This document shows, in pieces, positions 5,440 through 9,377 of a stretch of 9,377 nt of DNA. The DNA comes from Trebonia sp. GTDB lineage: Bacteria > Actinomycetota > Actinomycetes > Streptosporangiales > Streptosporangiaceae. Within the stretch, counting starts at the first letter, position 1. The number at the start of each line of letters is the position of its first letter. The notes beneath the pieces are model-generated. The model was not told where the DNA came from. It saw only the letters and a list, made by a program, of their open reading frames with translations, and did not search any database. The stretch lies in NCBI GenBank assembly GCA_030038035.1, contig JASHPP010000677.1, forward strand, positions 1 through 9,377, written 5' to 3'. The position numbers and the translations under genes were made by a program.

Positions 5440-5638
5440 AGTTGGCACTCGCAGCGGTGTAGAAGCGGGAGTCAACGCGCGTTCTGTTGCCCGCGAGATG
5501 CTGCGCGAGAAGGTGCGGATGGCAAAGCGGATAGCCGAACAGCGACCGGCATGTCTTGTAAAGATTCTGGCCATCGGTGAAAACCAAGACTCTAGCTCTC
5601 GGGTCTGTCACGAGCGCGGTGAGCGCTGGATCAGGCAT
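5440..5638 (-). pseudogene. Truncated NYN (PIN-like) domain gene
   Basis: About 61 residues at the start of this reverse-strand frame match NYN-domain proteins: RVLVFTDGQNLYKTCRSLFG, then HPHLLAQHLAGNRTRVDSRFYT. NYN proteins are PIN-like ribonucleases; the first catalytic Asp lies in the DGQN motif and is present here. Recognisable sequence stops near 5456, about 25 bp from the stop of the relE gene, and the rest of the frame is the antisense of relE. The second half of the domain with the remaining acidic residues is therefore missing. No ribosome-binding site is evident before the ATG at 5638. The truncation point probably marks where the Phd/RelE module joined this locus. Confidence 0.68.
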
Positions 5639-5742
5639 CTGACCATTACATCTGGCGGGACCGACAAAAAGCCTCGGTCATCCGCAAGGAAGCCGGGGCC
5701 GGTAAAGCGAATCTCAGTATGGCGCATCGGCGCATCGTCCGG

Positions 5743-5761
5743 CTATTCGGCGGATAGTTTT
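5743..5761. terminator. Small hairpin with T-tract at the end of vapC
   Basis: CTATTC and GGATAG pair (one G-T) around a 3-nt loop, followed by TTTT on the forward strand at 5758-5761. On the reverse strand the hairpin lies 6 nt after the vapC stop codon. It could end either vapC transcription or read-through from relE. Confidence 0.35.
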
Positions 5762-5763
5762 GG

Positions 5764-6156
5764 CTAGACTGGCGAGTCGACCGGGAGGCCTGCCGTCCTG
5801 GCGGCGTCCAGCAGGCGCTTGTCGTAGGTCACGAACGAGGTCAGGGTGCTGCGGGTGTGCAGCGCCGTCCCGAGGTGGATCGCGTCCAGGCTGCGCACCG
5901 TGGCCGGGCGGACCGTCTGGGCCAGGATCCGTATGGGCAAATCCAGGCTAACGAGGTCGACCTGATCCAGCAGGGCGGGCAGCCGCGAGATGGCCTCGGG
6001 TGCGTACCGGGCCAGCGCACGAAAGGACTCGATCTCGGTCAGTACCGAGCTAATCCAGCCTGTCTCTGCCCGCTCATCCAGCCAGGTGCGCAGCGCTGGC
6101 GTTTCCGGCTCGGCATGGACGAGCTTGACGACGGCGGGTGAGTCAAGGTAGATCAT
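5764..6156 (-). CDS. vapC: VapC toxin, PIN-domain ribonuclease
   Basis: The protein has 130 residues, standard for VapC. All four acidic PIN positions are present: D5 (IYLDSPAVVKL), E41 (TEIES), D91 (SLDAIHLGTA) and D112 (TYDKRLL). These bind divalent metal and cleave RNA; VapC proteins usually target tRNA or rRNA. The ATG overlaps the TGA of the upstream antitoxin by one base (TGATG), so toxin translation depends on antitoxin translation. The pair forms a complete type II module transcribed on the reverse strand, and I see no sign of decay. The family call is firm; the RNA target is unknown. Confidence 0.92.
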   Translation of the reverse strand: MIYLDSPAVVKLVHAEPETPALRTWLDERAETGWISSVLTEIESFRALARYAPEAISRLPALLDQVDLVSLDLPIRILAQTVRPATVRSLDAIHLGTALHTRSTLTSFVTYDKRLLDAARTAGLPVDSPV

Positions 6157-6389
6157 CAGCGCTCGCCGGCGCGGTCACGGGCTAGTTCCTCTGCCACGTT
6201 CACGCCGTCTGGCTGCCCTAGGTCCATGCGCAGCATGTCCCGGCGCATCCGGGCCGCGCGTTCGCGCCGGCTGGCCGTCTCGAGCACGGCTTGCCGGATC
6301 GCGGCAGACCGGGAGATGCCCTCGCTGGTGAGCACGTCAAGCGCGTGCTCGGTCTCCTCGTCGGTGCGGAAGGTGATCGTATCAGCCAT
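6156..6389 (-). CDS. vapB: VapB-type ribbon-helix-helix antitoxin
   Basis: The protein has 77 residues when started at ATG 6389. It opens with a beta strand (DTITFRTDEETEHAL) and a helix-turn-helix pair (LTSEGISRSAAIRQAVLETA), the CopG/RHH fold that binds DNA as a dimer. The charged C-terminal part (RRDMLRMDLGQ, then VAEELARDRAGER) would wrap the VapC active site. The frame is open to 6425, but translation from there would run through the operator, and 6389 lies exactly 7 nt after a -10 hexamer, so a leaderless mRNA starting at this ATG is the best reading. The stop overlaps the vapC start. Confidence 0.87.
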   Translation of the reverse strand: MADTITFRTDEETEHALDVLTSEGISRSAAIRQAVLETASRRERAARMRRDMLRMDLGQPDGVNVAEELARDRAGER

Positions 6390-6396
6390 ATTTTGA

Positions 6397-6425
6397 ACTG
6401 TAAGACAATTCGTCTTACAATTCAA
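6397..6425 (-). promoter_or_regulatory. vapBC promoter with embedded operator, leaderless start
   Basis: On the reverse strand, TTGAAT (6425-6420) is the -35, the spacer is 17 bp, and TACAGT (6402-6397) is the -10. The vapB ATG follows after 7 nt, so transcription should begin at or next to the start codon. A perfect inverted repeat, TGTAAGAC (6399-6406) and GTCTTACA (6412-6419) with a 5-nt centre, fills the spacer. VapB-VapC bound there would block RNA polymerase. The sequence elements are seen; autorepression follows from known type II behaviour. Confidence 0.7.
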
Positions 6426-6486
6426 CCAGATCTTCCAGCAGAGCGCTTCCCGCGGGCGCGGGTAGTCGGCGCGGCGAGCCTTACGC

Positions 6487-6552
6487 TCACCACACCGGCC
6501 GGATGAGCGTCAGAGCCGGGTCTATCGCGGCGATACCGGCTGGGTCGGTCGA
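6487..6552 (-). pseudogene. Remnant of a vapC 3' end
   Basis: Read on the reverse strand, this gives DPAGIAAIDPALTLIRPVW and a stop. That closely matches the last residues of the vapC at 8720-9100 (DPADIAAIDPALTLVRPT). At DNA level about 50 bp (6497-6546) align with 8727-8776 with only four or so mismatches. Upstream of this segment no PIN-domain code remains. It is the leftover tail of a second, deleted copy of that toxin gene. Confidence 0.7.
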
Positions 6553-6568
6553 TGCCAGCCCGGCTGAA

Positions 6569-7030
6569 CTATGGTGGCCCTGACCGCTGCCCGAAGCTCG
6601 ACAGGTCGATCTCGACCGGGAAGGGAACCGCCGCCTTGACCACTCCGGTGAATACCTCACCGTCCCGGTACTGCCCGCTCGCAGAATCGAGCAGATAGGT
6701 ATATACCACCGGGATGCCTGTCACGGTCCACTCCACACGCCAGTACAAGGGGATGCCCGCGCGTGCGTACTGGTCGCGCTTCACGACCCGGTCGGTGGTC
6801 TCCGAGCCTGGTGAGGCGGTCTCCGCCACTAGCAGGACGTGCTCAGGGCGGGTAGGCGTCATGTCGATGGTGTCGGCCCGGTACACGACGACGTCCGGAC
6901 GGCGGTTATTCAGCGGCACGTCCTAGCCGGACATCGAAGTCGATGTCAGCGTTCCAGTCCGGTCCGGTCGAGGCGCATCGCGGTGAGCAGCCCGACGACG
7001 CTGAGATCGACAGCGGGACCCCACAAGCTA
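6569..7030 (-). pseudogene. Uma2 family endonuclease gene, frameshifted and 5'-truncated
   Basis: The intact 3' part (6569-6919) encodes the Uma2 (DUF820, PD-(D/E)XK fold) core: RRPDVVVYRAD, TPTRPEHVLLVAETASPGSE, DRVVKRDQYARAGIPLYWRVE and PFPVEIDL. Uma2 proteins are usually about 190 residues; only 116 are open here. The missing upstream text appears in another frame as DIDFDVRLGRAAE, ending at TAA (6906-6908). One extra base there (TAAC where TAC would give EYRRPD) explains the break. A second shift seems to lie near 6961-6975, where GACCG is repeated. Further upstream the homology fades. Uma2 genes are abundant in actinobacteria and of poorly known role. This copy is probably not functional. 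Confidence 0.68.
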
Positions 7031-7109
7031 TGAAATCCACGCGCTGATGCCGAGGTCCAGGCACATTATGTGGAATCTAATTTGTCTGAATTTGGTCCGG
7101 CAGGCCTGG

Positions 7110-7137
7110 CCGTACGGAACCGTACGCTTCCGTACGG
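7110..7137. promoter_or_regulatory. 28-bp near-perfect palindrome with three CGTACG sites in 10-bp phase
   Basis: CGTACG occurs at 7111, 7121 and 7131, exactly one helical turn apart. The whole block reads as a palindrome with a single mismatched base pair: the outer CCGTACGGAA and TTCCGTACGG are perfect complements. It ends 21 nt before the antitoxin ATG at 7159 and overlaps the expected promoter. It is very likely the operator of this toxin-antitoxin pair, bound cooperatively on one face of the helix. Confidence 0.72.
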
Positions 7138-7146
7138 TCCAGGTGC

Positions 7147-7152
7147 TACCGT
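7147..7152 (+). promoter_or_regulatory. -10 hexamer TACCGT for a leaderless antitoxin mRNA
   Basis: This TANNNT hexamer lies 6 nt upstream of the antitoxin ATG (7159), the spacing expected when transcription begins at the start codon. The only nearby Shine-Dalgarno match (GGAG, 7153-7156) is too close to the ATG to be useful. No good -35 is visible; the palindrome occupies that region. Confidence 0.45.
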
Positions 7153-7158
7153 GGAGTT

Positions 7159-7446
7159 ATGACTACGATCAGGGCTGAGGAGGTACGGATTCCCCGGCAT
7201 GCGCGCGAGGCGGTTGCCCGTCACGAGCGGGTGGTCGTCGTGAATCACGAACGGCCGACTTTCGTCATTATGCATCCGGACGACACGGCAGCCGACTCGC
7301 CGGCCACGCGGCGCGGACGGCCGTTGCGCGAGGCACTCGGGATGCTCGCCGACGCGGCCCTGCCGGATCCCGGTTTCGCTGACGACATGGAGGCCGTGCT
7401 CGCCGACGTCGGGCCGGCTCCGGATGACCCGTGGGCACGCTCCTAG
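7159..7446 (+). CDS. Phd/YefM-type antitoxin of a VapC module
   Basis: The protein has 95 residues. The N-terminal half (EEVRIPRHAREAVARHERVV, then VNHERPTFVIMHPDD) has the Phd/YefM pattern: a short strand, a helix, and the strands ending in the P-x-F/Y-V-I-hydrophobic motif. The second half (RRGRPLREALGMLADAALPD, then DDMEAVLADVG) is the acidic toxin-binding tail. The ATG at 7159 is supported by the leaderless promoter spacing. The stop lies 16 nt inside the toxin frame, so the two genes overlap and are co-translated. It is expected to neutralise the VapC downstream and, with it, to repress the promoter through the 28-bp palindrome. Confidence 0.8.
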   Translation: MTTIRAEEVRIPRHAREAVARHERVVVVNHERPTFVIMHPDDTAADSPATRRGRPLREALGMLADAALPDPGFADDMEAVLADVGPAPDDPWARS

Positions 7447-7874
7447 ACACCACTGTCTTCATCGACCTTGAACGCGCTGTCCGGAGACTGCCGCCGGGAA
7501 GCGCGCTGGCCGGGGTGAGCAGGCGCCTGGAAGAGCAGCTGGGGCCTGATGAGGAGGTCGGGATCGCTGCCATCACGGCTTCTGAGCTGCTGCACGGCGT
7601 GCACCGCGCCACTGCGGAGTACCGGGTCCGCCGTGAGGCCTTCGTCGAGGCGGTCCTGGCTGCGTTTCCCCCGCTGCCGTTCGGCCTGCTCGCCGCTCGC
7701 GCGCATGCCCGGATCTGGGCCGGGCTTGCCGCTGCCGGGCAGGACGTCGGGGCGCACGACAGGCTCGTGGCGGCGACCGCCATTACCGCCGGATGGCGTG
7801 TCGGGACGGCCAACCTCCGGCATTTTGACCGTATCCTCGGCCTTGACATCCTGACCTTGACCTTCGCCGGCTGA
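7431..7874 (+). CDS. vapC: VapC toxin, FitB-like PIN-domain ribonuclease
   Basis: The protein has 147 residues, at the longer end for VapC and typical of the FitB-like group. The PIN acidic residues are D6 (LLDTTVFIDLER), E52 (ITASELLHGVHRA), D110 (AHDRLVAATAI) and D133 near TANLRHFDRILGL, which is the classic FitB/VapC signature order. The GTG start at 7431 lies within the antitoxin gene and gives a 16-nt overlap; translational coupling rather than a separate ribosome-binding site is likely. The frame is intact and nothing suggests decay. The expected activity is metal-dependent cleavage of tRNA or rRNA; the target is not readable from sequence. Confidence 0.92.
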   Translation: MGTLLDTTVFIDLERAVRRLPPGSALAGVSRRLEEQLGPDEEVGIAAITASELLHGVHRATAEYRVRREAFVEAVLAAFPPLPFGLLAARAHARIWAGLAAAGQDVGAHDRLVAATAITAGWRVGTANLRHFDRILGLDILTLTFAG

Positions 7875-7933
7875 CAGCCGTGCGCTGGCGGCAGCGGAGG
7901 ATCGCCTCGCAGGCGGTTCCCTGCCACTCATCG

Positions 7934-8086
7934 TCAGCGGCCAGAATTGAACGTTCCGCGCGCTCTTCCGCCGTGGTGTGTGATGCCGATGATGAGCAGC
8001 ATGGTTGCTGCTGCCGGGGCACCGATCTGGCGCGCGGTGGGTCCGGCGGGGGTCGGCACGTTGTCAATGACAGGCACGTTGGCCTC
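7934..8086 (-). other. Possible gene fragment, reverse strand
   Basis: A reverse-strand frame between two stops encodes about 50 residues of protein-like composition: ANVPVIDNVPTPAGPTARQI, then AAATMLLIIGITHHGG, then TGA at 7934. Codon third positions are GC-rich, as in coding DNA here, and arginine is not inflated as in shadow frames. There is no convincing start. It may be debris of a lost gene. No family is recognised. Confidence 0.25.
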
Positions 8087-8190
8087 AATCGGTCAGGCAT
8101 CTCGCCCGCGACCTGCTGACCCTGCTGTGCGAGTACACCCTGCACCTGGATGCTTTCGACCAGGTGCTGGCCGCGCTGACACGTACTTGC
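8071..8190 (+). other. Possible gene fragment, forward strand
   Basis: The frame through 8092-8184 reads VRHLARDLLTLLCEYTLHLD, then AFDQVLAAL, an amphipathic helix pair with strongly coding-like codon use (CTG, GCC, GAC, CAC). An in-frame TGA at 8068 closes it upstream without a start codon. After about 8190 the forward frame becomes the antisense of the DUF5753 regulator remnant. It looks like an internal piece of an unidentified gene trapped between modules. Confidence 0.3.
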
Positions 8191-8195
8191 CCGCC

Positions 8196-8553
8196 TGCAC
8201 CAGGCAGGAGGCTGTGCTCGAACACGTACAGCGCCGTCGCCCTGGCCTCGTCAGCGACGAACGAGCGGAACGCGGGCGGCATGGCGGTATCCCACTTGGC
8301 GCGTGCCTCCCAGAACCTCGCGAACCACCCGCCCGCCGCCGGGAACGCCAGATCACAGGCCCGCGCGAACGCCTCATCCGGCGCCAGCAGACCGGACTCC
8401 ACCCGCGACACTGGCTGCTGCCTGTAGCTGGTCGCGGTAGGCGTACAGCTCGGCTTCGAGAGGGTCGGAGATCTCCTCAGGGTCTTCGAGGAGCACGTCT
8501 ATGCCGGCACTTCCGGGGTCATTCCGCCCGGGCAAACCCGGCATACGGGACAT
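8196..8553 (-). pseudogene. XRE/DUF5753-type regulator with its HTH deleted
   Basis: The reverse strand carries both ends of a Scr1-like regulator. The 5' part starts at ATG 8553 or 8544 and reads DPEEISDPLEAELYAYRDQL, then QAA. The family would continue with a helix-turn-helix of about 30 residues, but the sequence jumps, out of frame, to VSRVESGLLAPDEAFARACD, FPAAGGWFARFWEA and FRSFVADEARATALYVFEHS, then LLPG (frame starting at 8411). After LLPG the family's LLQTEDYARAVL continuation is absent and unrelated sequence begins near 8195. The gene thus lost its DNA-binding domain by internal deletion, is frameshifted, and lost its C-terminal half. It cannot work as a normal regulator. A DUF397 partner, common beside such genes, is not seen. 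Confidence 0.7.
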
Positions 8554-8566
8554 TCCCGCAGGCAGG

Positions 8567-8719
8567 TAGGCTAACCGCCATGATCAGGGAGCGCGCCGCG
8601 CGGAGTTTCGCGGCTCGTATCGCGGACCCCCTCCTAGGCACGCCAGGGAGAGGCCACGGCGGGCGAGTAGATCCCAGCAGTGCGAACCTACCGGGATCTT
8701 CTTCGCACCTGGTAACCCG
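8567..8719 (+). other. Leaderless-type gene start leading into a broken frame
   Basis: TAGGCT (8567-8572) is followed after 7 nt by ATG at 8580, the same spacing as at the toxin-antitoxin modules. The frame begins MIRERAARSFAARIADPLLG and then runs on as antisense of the vapC below, so only the first 20-30 residues could be original. It may be the start of a gene cut off when the next module arrived. No family is recognised, and nothing else is seen in this stretch. Confidence 0.25.
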
Positions 8720-9100
8720 TCATGTCGGCCGGACGAGCGTCAGTGCCGGGTCGATCGCGGCGATATCGGCTGGGTCGCTGGTGACGACGGGATGCCTCCG
8801 GTCACTCGCGCAGATGGCCACGCTCACATCCACCACGTCCGTTGAACGAGTGGACGCACACCTGGCACCGATGCGCAGGGCAAGCTTGGCATCAAGGGCA
8901 ATAATCGACGTCACCTGAAGCTGCAGCAGCTTCGCGATCCTCACCTGCCGGGCACCGCCTCGCCATGCCTGGGCGACGACTCCCGCCGGTATCGCCAACT
9001 CGGCGCCCGTGGCTATAGCCTGCTCAACCAACAGCGCCATGCGAGGGCTGCCGGCCTCGATCGCGATCAGCGCCCCCGTGTCGAGGGTCAGACCTGTCAC
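8720..9100 (-). CDS. vapC: VapC toxin, PIN-domain ribonuclease
   Basis: The protein has 126 residues. PIN motifs are D7 (LTLDTGALIAIE), the pair D88/D91 (STDVVDVSVAICA) and D109 (VVTSDPADI). At the second acidic position, where most VapC proteins have Glu, the text is IPAGVVAQAWRGG with no acid (Q44). I recall this variant in an actinobacterial PIN subgroup, so it need not be inactivating, but it deserves a check. The GTG start overlaps the antitoxin stop in a GTGA junction. The 3' end has a near-identical remnant copy at 6497-6546. The module is otherwise complete and intact. Confidence 0.87.
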   Translation of the reverse strand: MTGLTLDTGALIAIEAGSPRMALLVEQAIATGAELAIPAGVVAQAWRGGARQVRIAKLLQLQVTSIIALDAKLALRIGARCASTRSTDVVDVSVAICASDRRHPVVTSDPADIAAIDPALTLVRPT

Positions 9101-9330
9101 TGCTCAACGCCAAGCACACGGCGGGCCCATGCCCGGTCCTCCTCCGTGGGCTCGCCCGCTTGCGCGTAAATCTCCGCGATCATGTCGGCCATTTCCTCTT
9201 CGGCGGTGCGCCGAGCGAGCGCCTGGGAGATATACGCGGAAACCGAGGCCGCGCGGCCCTCCGCAACAGCCCGCCGCACCGAGGCAACCTGCTCTTCCGG
9301 CAGGGTAATCGCGATCTTCTGCCGTGTCAT
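9097..9330 (-). CDS. vapB: VapB-type ribbon-helix-helix antitoxin
   Basis: The protein has 77 residues from ATG 9330. The N-terminus (QKIAITLPEEQVASVRRAVA, then SVSAYISQALARR) is a typical RHH/CopG DNA-binding fold. The acidic tail (EEEMADMIAEIYAQAGEPTE, then EDRAWARRVLG) is the toxin-binding part. The frame is open to 9372, but a strong promoter whose -10 ends 7 nt before 9330 makes this ATG the likely leaderless start. The stop overlaps the toxin start by four bases. It has the same length and layout as the vapB at 6156-6389, but the sequences are not closely similar, so the two modules are independent acquisitions rather than a recent duplication. Confidence 0.87.
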   Translation of the reverse strand: MTRQKIAITLPEEQVASVRRAVAEGRAASVSAYISQALARRTAEEEMADMIAEIYAQAGEPTEEDRAWARRVLGVEQ

Positions 9331-9337
9331 ACTGCCT

Positions 9338-9365
9338 ATCATACCAATAACCACCTTCCTGCCAA
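9338..9365 (-). promoter_or_regulatory. vapBC promoter, leaderless start
   Basis: On the reverse strand TTGGCA (9365-9360) is the -35, the spacer is 16 bp, and TATGAT (9343-9338) is the -10. Each matches its consensus at 5 of 6 positions. The vapB ATG begins 7 nt after the -10, so the transcript should start at the initiation codon. TATGA recurs at the ATG itself, 14 nt after the -10. No clear palindrome is visible, unlike the other two VapC modules. Confidence 0.6.
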
Positions 9366-9377
9366 GCTGCATGTGAG

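Noticed and set aside
5440..5763. Possible insertion-sequence ends around the NYN remnant
   Set aside because: I searched for terminal inverted repeats and a transposase and found neither.
7062..7072. Short palindrome CACAT-T-ATGTG
   Set aside because: The arms are only 5 bp, it is not placed at a promoter, and such a site is expected by chance in several kilobases.
7268..7931. Reverse-strand frames opposite the Phd/VapC pair
   Set aside because: The forward-strand VapC carries all PIN motifs; the reverse frames have no domain and typical shadow composition.
7947..8918. Forward frame of 323 codons across the regulator remnant and vapC
   Set aside because: Most of it is antisense to recognisable DUF5753 and PIN coding sequence. 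Only its short start after 8580 is noted separately.

Overview
The window is high-GC DNA from an actinobacterium. The evidence is a strong G/C bias at third codon positions, GTG starts, a DUF1707 protein, a DUF5753-type regulator remnant and TANNNT promoters set for leaderless mRNAs. Family names are from recognition by eye; no search was run. I cannot name a genus, although Streptosporangiales- or Frankia-like genomes would fit.

Region 1 (1-1588) is a tight same-strand run of five small genes. Each encodes one N-terminal membrane helix followed by a short helical domain. Genes 1 and 2 look paralogous. I do not recognise the family; the run is the best candidate for an undescribed membrane complex. 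The 3' end of the fifth gene runs into an interspersed repeat.

Region 2 (1589-4603) begins with repeat-rich intergenic DNA: a hairpin, a 31-bp tandem repeat, an operator-like palindrome and a strong GC hairpin. A DUF1707 membrane protein, a second copy of the interspersed repeat, and a reverse-strand lipoprotein with a PQQ-like beta-propeller follow.

Region 3 (about 4800-9377) is a dense toxin-antitoxin island with gene debris. It holds four modules: a Phd/RelE pair whose antitoxin is split by a frameshift, an RHH-VapB/VapC pair, a Phd-type antitoxin with a FitB-like VapC, and a second RHH-VapB/VapC pair. Between them lie a truncated NYN-domain gene, a frameshifted Uma2 gene, a vapC 3'-end remnant, and a DUF5753 regulator that has lost its HTH. 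The three intact modules share one design: antitoxin first, toxin start overlapping the antitoxin stop, and a -10 hexamer 6-7 nt before the antitoxin ATG. Two of them also have clear palindromic operators. The region reads as a hotspot where small addictive modules were added and then decayed.
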